Source: DATIRA01 sp964553405 (lineage in GTDB: Bacteria; Pseudomonadota; Gammaproteobacteria; Steroidobacterales; Steroidobacteraceae). From it: a DNA stretch of 6,466 nucleotides. Below are positions 1 to 6,466 of this stretch, piece by piece. The stretch's first letter is position 1. Each line of letters starts with the position of its first letter. The stretch lies in the NCBI GenBank assembly GCA_964553405.1, contig CAZKLS010000141.1, forward strand, positions 1 to 6,466, read 5' to 3'. The position numbers were made by a program, and so were the translations under genes. A model generated the notes under the pieces. The model had not been told where the DNA came from and searched no databases. It was given only the letters and a program-made list of their open reading frames with translations.

Positions 1-917
1 AGGATCAGGCGCTGCTCTGCCGGCACCGAGGCGTTGTGCTTCTCGAGCCAGGCCGTCAGGTCGGTGACGTCGACGCGCCGCGACAGGTAGTAATGTGGAA
101 TCTCGCGCTTCGAGCGCGACATCGCCGACGCGATCGCGGCACGCATGCCGCCCCCTTCCGCCCCCTCTCCCGCTCTTGCGGGAGAGGGTTGGGGTGAGGG
201 CTCTGCTCCCTCTCCCGCGCCAGCGGGAGGGGGCGGGGGTGAGGGCCGGGGTGAGGGTCGAGCACCCTCAACATCGCCGCGCAGAATCACACCGCCAGGT
301 CCAGTGCCTGCGACGGATGAAATGTCCACGCCGAGTTTCTCTGCGAGCGCGCGGGCGGCGGGTGTCGCCCTCACCCGGCCCTTCGGGCCACCCTCTCCCG
401 CTCGCGCGGGCGAGGGTCCCGGAGGCGCCCGCCGCGCTGGCTGCTCTACCCCCTCTCCCGCTCTTGCGGGAGAGGGCCGGGGTGAGGGCCTCTCTGCCCC
501 CTCTCCCGCTCTTGCGGGAGAGGGCCGGGGTGAGGGCTCTGCTCCCTCTCCCGCCTTGGCGGGAGAGGGTTGGGGTGAGGGCTTCTCTTCTCCCTCTCCC
601 GCTCTTGCGGGTGTCGCCCTCACCCGGCCCTTCGGGCCACCCTCTCCCGCTGGCGCGGGAGAGGGTTTGGGTGAGGGCCCTGCCCCCTCCAGCAGCGCCA
701 GCACCTCGCCGACCGGTACGCGCTGGCCGACCGGCACGACGATCTGCTTCACCACGCCTTCCTGGAAGATCTCGACGTCGATGGCGCCCTTGTCGGTCTC
801 GACGACCGCCACGACGTCGCCACGCTTCACACGGTCACCGGGCCCGACGTGCCACTCGACCACGGTGCCGTAGTCCATGTCGGCGCCGAGCGCGGGCATG
901 CAGAATTCTTCAGGCAT
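1..917 (-). CDS. pdhC: Dihydrolipoamide acyltransferase (E2) of a pyruvate-dehydrogenase-type complex, C-terminus outside window, linkers built from palindromic repeats
   Basis: E2 forms the core of the complex, moving acyl groups from E1 to CoA on a swinging lipoyl arm. The frame is open from ATG 917 to the left edge, 305 codons. A lipoyl domain spans residues 1-80 (MPALGADMDYGTVVEW, then VVETDKGAIDVE with lipoyl Lys43). A peripheral subunit-binding domain covers about 184-217 (ATPAARALAEKLGVDIS, then GTGPGGVILRGDV). The catalytic domain begins near 258 (MRAAIASAMSRSKREIPHYY) and is cut off before the family's HxxxDG site. Linkers 81-183 and 219-257 consist largely of repeat-encoded PSPxPSPARAGEG peptide. 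The start overlaps the E1 beta stop by 8 bases; its ribosome site is weak (GGAG at 928-931), and ATG 899 is a poorer alternative because it removes the conserved N-terminal strand. The acyl substrate is inferred from the neighbouring E1 as pyruvate; acetoin remains possible. Confidence 0.93.
   Translation of the reverse strand, partial: MPEEFCMPALGADMDYGTVVEWHVGPGDRVKRGDVVAVVETDKGAIDVEIFQEGVVKQIVVPVGQRVPVGEVLALLEGAGPSPKPSPAPAGEGGPKGRVRATPARAGEGEEKPSPQPSPAKAGEGAEPSPRPSPARAGEGAERPSPRPSPARAGEGVEQPARRAPPGPSPARAGEGGPKGRVRATPAARALAEKLGVDISSVAGTGPGGVILRGDVEGARPSPRPSPPPPPAGAGEGAEPSPQPSPARAGEGAEGGGMRAAIASAMSRSKREIPHYYLSRRVDVTDLTAWLEKHNASVPAEQRLI
163..200. repeat. Palindromic repeat unit 1 (linker 2 of E2)
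   Basis: Perfect 11-bp stem: CCCTCTCCCGC (163-173), loop TCTT, GCGGGAGAGGG (178-188), then tail TTGGGGTGAGGG. Read in the E2 frame on the minus strand it gives PSPQPSPARAGEG just before the catalytic domain. Confidence 0.93.
208..257. repeat. Palindromic repeat unit 2 with doubled tail (linker 2 of E2)
   Basis: Left arm 208-218, loop GCCA, right arm 223-233 with one change (GCGGGAGGGGG), then two successive GGGGTGAGGG-type tails ending at 245 and 257. It starts 45 bases from unit 1 and encodes the proline run SPPPPPAGAGEG plus ARPSPR. Confidence 0.9.
358..417. repeat. 60-bp direct duplication, copy A (includes edge of subunit-binding domain)
   Basis: It matches 607-666 base for base except at 403/652 and 411/660. 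The offset is 249 bases, exactly 83 codons. Copy A contains the first codons of the subunit-binding domain (ATPA), so it is the likely source. Confidence 0.9.
366..416. repeat. Palindromic repeat unit 3, variant with GGCCCTTCGGGCC head, abutting the subunit-binding domain
   Basis: An extra hairpin GGCCC-TTC-GGGCC (377-389) precedes the main palindrome (391-401 and 406-416, one mismatch). Its E2-frame product PSPARAGEGGPKGRVR runs straight into the ATPAARAL start of the subunit-binding domain. Confidence 0.9.
451..488. repeat. Palindromic repeat unit 4 (linker 1 of E2)
   Basis: Perfect 11-bp stem (451-461 and 466-476, loop TCTT), tail CCGGGGTGAGGG. It starts 60 bases from unit 3; the intervening 417-450 is non-repeat sequence encoding VEQPARRAPPG, perhaps the remnant of the original linker. 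Confidence 0.93.
499..536. repeat. Palindromic repeat unit 5 (linker 1 of E2)
   Basis: Identical to unit 4 over its 38 bases, 48 bases further on (stem 499-509 and 514-524). Identity plus fixed spacing points to a recent tandem duplication. Confidence 0.93.
544..581. repeat. Palindromic repeat unit 6 (linker 1 of E2)
   Basis: The stem is extended to 12 bp (544-555 and 558-569) around a TT centre, with tail TTGGGGTGAGGG. It begins 45 bases after unit 5. In the E2 frame it gives PSPQPSPAKAGEG, the only copy with Lys in place of Arg. Confidence 0.93.
592..639. repeat. Palindromic repeat unit 7, chimeric: truncated right arm joined to a second GGCCCTTCGGGCC head
   Basis: The left arm (592-602) and loop are normal, but the right arm stops after GCGGG (607-611). 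The sequence then switches to TGTCGCCCTCACCC and the hairpin GGCCC-TTC-GGGCC (626-638), a copy of the stretch beside the subunit-binding domain. The frame is preserved. Confidence 0.88.
607..666. repeat. 60-bp direct duplication, copy B (within linker 1)
   Basis: Copy B of the duplication. It carries GRVRATPA codons that make sense only beside the subunit-binding domain but here lead into another repeat (ARAGEGEE), so it looks secondary. Confidence 0.9.
640..677. repeat. Palindromic repeat unit 8, first after the lipoyl domain
   Basis: Stem 640-650 and 655-665 with loop TGGC, tail TTTGGGTGAGGG. It begins linker 1 immediately after the lipoyl domain and encodes PSPKPSPAPAGEG. Confidence 0.92.
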
Positions 918-1908
918 TGCCCAGCAGCTCCAGTGCGGCCGCAACGATGCGCGGCGGGTTCGGCAGCGCGGCGTCCTCGAGATGCTTCGGGTAAGGCATC
1001 GGCACCTCCTCGCTGCAGACACGGGCGATCGGCGCGTCGAGCTCGTAGAAACCCTGTTCGACGATGCGCATCGCGATCTCGGCCGAGATGCCGCCGCTGC
1101 GCCAGCCCTCATCCACGATCACGACCCGGTGCGTCCGCGTCACTGACTTGAGGATCGTCTCATCGTCGAGCGGCCGCAGGCTCCTGAGGTCGATCACCTC
1201 GGCCTCGATGCCCTCGTCCTCGAGCATCTCGGCCGCCTCGAGCGAGCGCCACAGGCTCGCGCCGTAGGTCACCAGCGTCAGGTCCTTGCCGGCGCGGTGG
1301 ATGCGCGCGGAAGACAGGTCCGCGCGCCCGGCCGCCTCGGTCAGCTCGCCCTCCATGTTGTACAGCGAGGCCGGCTCGAAGATCAGCACCGGGTCCGGGC
1401 ACTCGAGCGCGGGCGCGAGCATGCCGCGCGCATCGTCGACGGTCGCCGGCACGACGATCCGCAGTCCCGGCACGTGCGCGTACCAGCCCTCGAAGCTGTG
1501 CGAGTGCTGCGCGGCCAGCTGCCGGCCCGCGCCGGTCGCCATCCGGATCACCAGCGGCACCGGGAACTGCCCGCCGGACATGTGGCACAGCGTCGCGGCG
1601 TTGTTGACGATCTGGTCGAGCGCGAGCAGGCTGAAGTTCACCGTCATGATCTCGACGATCGGGCGCATGCCGCCGAGCGCGGCGCCGATCCCCGCGCCGA
1701 CGAACGCGGACTCCGACAGCGGCGTGTCGCGGATGCGCTCTTCGCCGAACTCCGCGAGCAGTCCCTTGCTGACCGCGAAGCAGCCGCCGTAGCGGCCCAC
1801 GTCCTCGCCCATCAGGAACACGCGCGGGTCGCGCTCGAGCGCCTCGCGGATCGCCTGCCTGACGGCCTCGCGGTAACTGATGCGCCCGGTTGCCACTGCG
1901 CTCACCAT
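910..1908 (-). CDS. pdhB: Pyruvate-dehydrogenase-type E1 component, beta subunit
   Basis: This is the beta half of the heterotetrameric (alpha2beta2) thiamine-diphosphate E1, which decarboxylates the 2-oxoacid and reductively acylates the E2 lipoyl arm. The 332-residue length is usual for the family. Visible signatures are GEDVGRYGG (34-42), TPLSESAFVGAGIGAALGG (62-80, containing the cofactor-contacting Glu66), the active-site loop AAQHSHSFEGWYAHVPGL (132-149) and DEGWRSGGISAEI toward the C-terminus. ATG 1908 is chosen over an in-frame start at 1959 because AGAGG lies five bases upstream and family homology begins at RISYREAV. The start overlaps the E1 alpha stop by seven bases, implying coupled translation and equal subunit supply. 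Pyruvate is the likely substrate; acetoin-dehydrogenase beta subunits are close relatives and cannot be fully excluded. Confidence 0.93.
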   Translation of the reverse strand: MVSAVATGRISYREAVRQAIREALERDPRVFLMGEDVGRYGGCFAVSKGLLAEFGEERIRDTPLSESAFVGAGIGAALGGMRPIVEIMTVNFSLLALDQIVNNAATLCHMSGGQFPVPLVIRMATGAGRQLAAQHSHSFEGWYAHVPGLRIVVPATVDDARGMLAPALECPDPVLIFEPASLYNMEGELTEAAGRADLSSARIHRAGKDLTLVTYGASLWRSLEAAEMLEDEGIEAEVIDLRSLRPLDDETILKSVTRTHRVVIVDEGWRSGGISAEIAMRIVEQGFYELDAPIARVCSEEVPMPYPKHLEDAALPNPPRIVAAALELLGNA

Positions 1909-2887
1909 TCGCGCGCCTCTGCAAGGACGTGACGGGCGAGGTCCTCGACCGGCTCCCATTCCGCGGCTTCCGCGAACTCGACTGCCCGCTCGACCTCGGC
2001 GTCCGCCTCGCGCTCGATCTGCTCGAAGTCCGCCGCGGTCGCGAGTCCCGCGGCCTCGAGCCAGTTACGGAGCGTGACGATCGGCCCGCGCTTCTGCCAC
2101 TCCTCGACCTCGGCCTTGTCGCGGTACAGCTGCGCGTCGAACATCGAGTGCGCGCGGAAGCGGTAGGTGCGGATCTCGAGGAACACCGGACCCTTGCCTG
2201 CGCGCGCGTGCGCGGCCGCCTCGCGTGCCGCGGACTCGACCGTGAACACGTCCATGCCGGCGACCACCTCCGAGCGCAACCCGTAGCTCGCGGCCTTCAG
2301 GTGCAGGTCGCGCTGCGACTCCGAGCGCGCGAGCGCGGTGCCCATCGCGTAGAGGTTGTTCTCGCAGAGGAACAGCACCGGCAGCTTCCAGAGCGTCGCC
2401 AGGTTGACCGACTCGTGGAACTCGCCTTCCGCGACCGCGCCCTCGCCGAAGAAGCAGGCGATCACGCCCTCGCGCCGCTGCATCTTCTCGGCCAGCGCCA
2501 GGCCGACCGCGAGCGGCAGCCCCCCGCCGACGATCGCGTTGCCGCCGTAGAAGCGCGTCGCGGCGTCGAAGATGTGCATCGAGCCGCCGCGCCCGCCGCT
2601 GCAGCCGCTGCGCTTGCCGTAGAGCTCGGCCATCAGCGGGCCCATGCCGATGCCGCGCGCGATCGCGTGGCCGTGCTCGCGATAGGTCGCGACCACCGCG
2701 TCGCCGGGCTCGAGCACCTGCATCACGCCGACCGCGACCGCCTCCTCGCCGTCGTACAGGTGCAGGAAGCCGCGGATCCGGCCGGCGCCGTACAGCTCCG
2801 CGCAGCGTGCCTCGAACTGGCGGATGCGGACCATCTCGCGCAGCAGTTCGAGCGCGCGCTCGCGGCCGAGGCGGCTGGGAAGCTGGC

Positions 2888-2891
<4 letters not shown>
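1902..2891 (-). CDS. pdhA: Pyruvate-dehydrogenase-type E1 component, alpha subunit
   Basis: This alpha subunit of thiamine-diphosphate-dependent E1 pairs with the beta subunit encoded next. It has 329 residues. Landmarks in order are the N-terminal helix RQFEARCAELYGAGRIRGF (24-42), YREHGHAIARG (70-80), the cofactor/Mg-binding motif GEG at 149-151 ending in ENN at 177-179, and the loop YRFRAHSMFD (243-252) followed by LYRDKAEVEEW. That last stretch resembles pyruvate-type E1 alpha more than acetoin dehydrogenase AcoA, in my judgement. The usual GDG of the cofactor motif is GEG here. Translation starts at GTG 2891, with GGAGGG at 2898-2903 six bases upstream; the start overlaps the acetyl-CoA synthetase stop as GTGA. 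The heterotetrameric E1 differs from the single-chain AceE of many enteric-type gammaproteobacteria. Confidence 0.93.
1914..1918 (-). promoter_or_regulatory. Ribosome binding site of E1 beta (AGAGG)
   Basis: AGAGG followed by CGCGA and ATG at 1908. It lies within the end of the E1 alpha gene and decides against the longer in-frame start at 1959. Confidence 0.65.
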
Positions 2892-4651
<1,760 letters not shown>

Positions 4652-4656
4652 GGCAG

Positions 4657-4663
4657 TCCCCTT
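4657..4663 (-). promoter_or_regulatory. Ribosome binding site of acetyl-CoA synthetase (AAGGGGA)
   Basis: The minus strand reads AAGGGGA followed by CTGCC and then GTG at 4651. This decides the GTG start over the upstream in-frame TTG at 4675. Confidence 0.7.
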
Positions 4664-4673
4664 GTTGCTGCGC

Positions 4674-4716
4674 AAAAAAACGCCGCAATTACGACTCTAG
4701 GCCCTGCGCGGCGGCG
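4674..4716 (-). terminator. Terminator-like inverted repeat plus T7 in the acetyl-CoA synthetase leader (tentative)
   Basis: Read on the minus strand, CGCCGC (4716-4711) pairs with GCGGCG (4686-4681) across a loop of about 24 bases, followed directly by seven T residues (4680-4674). This is the form of an intrinsic terminator or attenuator placed just ahead of the first operon gene. The stem is short and the loop long, so it may be chance in GC-rich DNA. Confidence 0.25.
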
Positions 4717-4803
4717 ATTCATGCGAGTTTTCCCTGAGCCACGTAGTTGCCCTGATAGGCAGGTCACCATTGCTTCTGGTAATCGCTTGGACGAACCGGC
4801 ATG

Positions 4804-4818
4804 GACCGGACACCGGTC
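4804..4818. repeat. Small inverted repeat GACCGG-ACA-CCGGTC
   Basis: A perfect 6-bp inverted repeat with a three-base centre lies nine bases upstream of the ribosome site of the flavin-reductase-like gene. It could be a regulator half-site pair or a leader hairpin. In DNA this GC-rich such a short repeat can also be accidental. Confidence 0.3.
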
Positions 4819-4826
4819 GGCGCCCC

Positions 4827-4833
4827 GGGGAGG
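4827..4833 (+). promoter_or_regulatory. Ribosome binding site of flavin-reductase-like gene (GGGGAGG)
   Basis: GGGGAGG followed by CCGTA and ATG at 4839. It fixes the start of this gene 23 codons inside the longest open frame. Confidence 0.75.
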
Positions 4834-4838
4834 CCGTA

Positions 4839-5444
4839 ATGACAGCGAGCACACGCCCTTCCGTCGAGCTCGACCTGCGCACTCCGGTGTGGGAGCGGGT
4901 GCACACGGTGGCGCCGCTGGTGCTGGTCGGCACGCGCGAGCCCGACGGCCGCCACGACATCGCGCCCAAGCACATGGCGCTGCCGCTCGGCTGGCAGAAC
5001 TACTTCGGCTTCGTCTGCACGCCCCGGCACTCGACCTACGCGAACGCGCAGCGCGAGCGCGCCTTCACGGTCAGCTTTCCGACCGCGGCGCAGCTGGTCG
5101 AGGCGAGCCTCGCGGCCTCACCGCGCTGCGACGACGGCACGAAACCCGCCTCGGCCGCGCTGCCGACGACGCCGGCGACGCGGGTGGCGGGCCCGCTGGT
5201 GACCGGCGCCTACCTGCAGCTCGAATGCGAGCTCGAGCGCATCGTCGAGGGCTTCGGCGAGAACGGGCTCGTGGTCGGGCGCGTCGTCGCGGCCTGGGCC
5301 GACCCGGCCGCGCTACGGGACGTGGACCGCGAGCCCGGGGACGTGCTGCGTGCCGCGCCGCCGATCGCCTATATCCACCCGGGCCGGTTCATCGCCGTGG
5401 ACCATGCGTCGTCGTTCCCCTTCCCGGAGCACATGCGCAAATGA
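4839..5444 (+). CDS. Flavin-reductase-like domain protein (FMN-binding split barrel)
   Basis: This 201-residue protein belongs to the flavin reductase/FMN-binding split-barrel family (DIM6/NTAB-like), whose members bind FMN and often act with NAD(P)H or a partner enzyme. The signature block is APLVLVGTREPDGR (25-38), IAPKHMALPLGWQNYFGF (41-58) and CTPRHSTYAN (60-69), with a C-terminal PIAYIHPGRF (about 175-184) typical of this subgroup. There is no signal peptide or membrane segment, so it should be cytosolic. ATG 4839 is preferred to an in-frame TTG at 4770 because GGGGAGG lies at 4827-4833 and family homology begins just after it. The stop overlaps the next start as ATGA, so it is co-translated with the peptidase. 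The physiological substrate and partner are not evident. Confidence 0.88.
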   Translation: MTASTRPSVELDLRTPVWERVHTVAPLVLVGTREPDGRHDIAPKHMALPLGWQNYFGFVCTPRHSTYANAQRERAFTVSFPTAAQLVEASLAASPRCDDGTKPASAALPTTPATRVAGPLVTGAYLQLECELERIVEGFGENGLVVGRVVAAWADPAALRDVDREPGDVLRAAPPIAYIHPGRFIAVDHASSFPFPEHMRK

Positions 5445-6466
5445 CCGGACTGCCGCCCGGCGTGGAGCCGCGTCGCGTGCTGCAGGAAGTGCGCTGGCGG
5501 CGCGACCAGTTCCTCTCGCTGCTCGAGTCGCTGTGCCGGGCGGAGTCGCCGTCGCTGGACCCGCATCGCCAGCAGGCGGTGCACGCGGTGCTGGCGCCGA
5601 ACCTCGAGGCGCTCGGCTACGTAGTCCGGGAGCTGCGCGGGCCCGCGAGCGGCGGCCACCTCTACGCGCGGCCGAACCGCGTGCCCCGCGGCGCACCGCT
5701 GCAGATGCTGCTCGGGCACTACGACACGGTCTGGCCGGCCGGCACGCTCGAGAAGATGCCGTTCGAGATCGAGGGCGGCCGCGTGCGCGGTCCGGGCGTG
5801 TACGACATGAAGGGCGGGCTCGCGATGCTGGTCGTCGCGCTCGCGACGCTGAAGGGACTCGGGCTCGAGCCCGAGGTGGTGCCGCTGGTGCTGGTCAACG
5901 CCGACGAGGAGGTCGGCAGCCGCGAATCGGGCCGCTACGTGCACCGCCTCGCGCAGCTGGCCGACCGTGCGCTGGTGCTCGAGCCCTCGCTCGGCGTCGA
6001 GGGCCGGCTGAAGACCGCGCGCAAGGGCGTCTCCCGCTACACGGTCACGGTCAAGGGCCGCGCGGCGCACGCGGGCCTCGACCCGAACGCCGGCGCGAGC
6101 GCGATCCTCGAGCTCTCGCACGTGATCCAGTCGCTGTTCGCGCTGAACGACGCGGCCAGCGGCGTCACGGTCAACGTCGGCACGATCGACGGCGGGCTCA
6201 GGCCGAACGTGGTCGCGCCGGAGAGCCGCGCGGTCGTGGACGTGCGTACCGTGACGCTGGCCGATGCCGAGCGGGTGGACGAGGCGATCCGCGCGCTCGA
6301 GCCGGCGACACCGGGCACCGAGCTGGTCGTCGACGGCCGGCTGGGGCGGCCGCCGCTCGAGGCGACGCCGCGCAACCAGGCGCTCTTCGAGTTGGCGCGG
6401 CAGGCCGGCCGGCTGATCGGCCTGGAGCTCGAGGGCGGCACCGCGGGCGGCGGCTCGGACGGCAGC
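5441..6466 (+). CDS. M20-family metallopeptidase resembling carboxypeptidase G2 (glutamate carboxypeptidase), C-terminus outside window
   Basis: The 342 visible residues form a di-zinc exopeptidase of family M20. Metal and catalytic residues are readable: His93 and Asp95 in LGHYDTV, Asp122 in YDMKGG, the base Glu156 and ligand Glu157 in NADEEVGS, and Glu181 in LEPS. Their spacing (29, 35, 24) equals that of the carboxypeptidase G2 ligands as I recall them (His112, Asp141, Glu176, Glu200). The inserted dimerisation domain follows from about residue 195 (RKGVSRYTVTVKGRAAHAG) with a conserved His210. The sequence ends in TAGGGSDGS, shortly before the last histidine ligand. Unlike carboxypeptidase G2 it has no signal peptide, so it likely acts in the cytoplasm. 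The substrate may be a C-terminal glutamate or another N-acyl amino acid; M20 specificity cannot be read from motifs alone. Confidence 0.9.
   Translation, partial: MTGLPPGVEPRRVLQEVRWRRDQFLSLLESLCRAESPSLDPHRQQAVHAVLAPNLEALGYVVRELRGPASGGHLYARPNRVPRGAPLQMLLGHYDTVWPAGTLEKMPFEIEGGRVRGPGVYDMKGGLAMLVVALATLKGLGLEPEVVPLVLVNADEEVGSRESGRYVHRLAQLADRALVLEPSLGVEGRLKTARKGVSRYTVTVKGRAAHAGLDPNAGASAILELSHVIQSLFALNDAASGVTVNVGTIDGGLRPNVVAPESRAVVDVRTVTLADAERVDEAIRALEPATPGTELVVDGRLGRPPLEATPRNQALFELARQAGRLIGLELEGGTAGGGSDGS

Larger units (their letters stand above)
4652..4838. promoter_or_regulatory. Divergent intergenic region between acetyl-CoA synthetase operon and flavin-reductase/peptidase operon
   Basis: Both transcription units diverge from here, so promoters and leaders for both should lie within it. 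It is visibly less GC-rich than its surroundings (A7 at 4674-4680, TTTTCCC near 4727, TTGCTTCTGGTAATC near 4770). I found no -35/-10 pair good enough to mark on either strand. It contains a GC inverted repeat beside the A7 run and a small inverted repeat at 4804-4818, listed separately. Confidence 0.6.

Noticed and set aside
56..274. Minus-strand frame reading PHPNPLPQERERG
   Set aside because: It is an alternative frame of the same repeats. The correct frame is continuous from the lipoyl domain to the catalytic domain.
451..677. Regularly spaced array resembling a CRISPR
   Set aside because: There are no unique spacers: units are separated by only 7-10 bases, are themselves palindromes, and lie inside a translated gene.
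145..873. Second long plus-strand open frame of 242 codons with PSPALAGEG-type repeats
   Set aside because: Its repeated peptide is the antisense reading of the palindromic units, and its remainder is antisense to the lipoyl domain.
95..994. Long plus-strand open frame of 299 codons opposite E2 and the end of E1 beta
   Set aside because: It is Arg/Pro-rich, has no recognisable domain, and is a by-product of repeat sequence open in other frames plus GC-rich antisense. The minus strand encodes unmistakable E2 domains over the same bases.
1160..1924. Out-of-phase minus-strand open frames within the E1, acetyl-CoA synthetase and peptidase genes
   Set aside because: They are Arg/Ala/Gly-rich shadow frames typical of very GC-rich coding DNA, with no motifs.
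4747..4785. Plus-strand promoter TTGCCC ... GGTAAT
   Set aside because: Neither box matches the consensus at its key positions with suitable spacing, so I did not annotate it.
4770..4838. Upstream TTG extension of the flavin-reductase-like gene
   Set aside because: A strong GGGGAGG sits before ATG 4839, and the extra 23 residues have no family similarity.

Overview
The window is strongly GC-rich chromosomal DNA with tightly packed, overlapping genes. The gene families and a GC-rich palindromic repeat that I recognise from proteobacterial genomes suggest a proteobacterium, perhaps a gammaproteobacterium. The taxonomic call is inference only.

Layout. From about 4651 leftward on the minus strand lies a four-gene operon: an acetyl-CoA synthetase (2888-4651), the E1 alpha (1902-2891) and E1 beta (910-1908) subunits of a pyruvate-dehydrogenase-type 2-oxoacid dehydrogenase, and the dihydrolipoamide acyltransferase E2 (917 down to the left edge, truncated). 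Neighbouring genes overlap by 4, 7 and 8 bases, so they are probably translationally coupled. From 4839 rightward on the plus strand lies a divergent two-gene unit: a flavin-reductase-like FMN-binding protein (4839-5444) and an M20 metallopeptidase resembling carboxypeptidase G2 (5441 to the right edge, truncated), overlapping by ATGA. The roughly 190-base gap between the two units (4652-4838) must hold the divergent promoters and leaders.

The notable object is the E2 gene. Between 163 and 677 it carries eight copies (seven complete, one chimeric) of a palindromic repeat built on an 11-bp stem, CCCTCTCCCGC/GCGGGAGAGGG, followed by a GGGGTGAGGG-type tail. This kind of element normally sits between genes. 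Here every copy begins in the same codon phase, so the E2 frame stays open. The repeats form the two flexible linkers, lipoyl to subunit-binding domain and subunit-binding to catalytic domain, as Pro/Ala/Gly/Glu/Ser-rich peptide (motif PSPxPSPARAGEG). The lipoyl domain, the subunit-binding domain and the start of the catalytic domain are intact around them. One 60-bp stretch is duplicated 249 bases apart and includes the first residues of the subunit-binding domain, a trace of recombination inside the linker.

How the genes work together. Acetyl-CoA synthetase and the dehydrogenase complex both deliver acetyl-CoA, one from acetate and one from pyruvate (or, less likely, acetoin). An operon of the two would draw on both carbon sources. 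E3 (lipoamide dehydrogenase) is not in the window. The divergent flavin-reductase/peptidase pair is probably a separate function whose substrate the sequence does not reveal.
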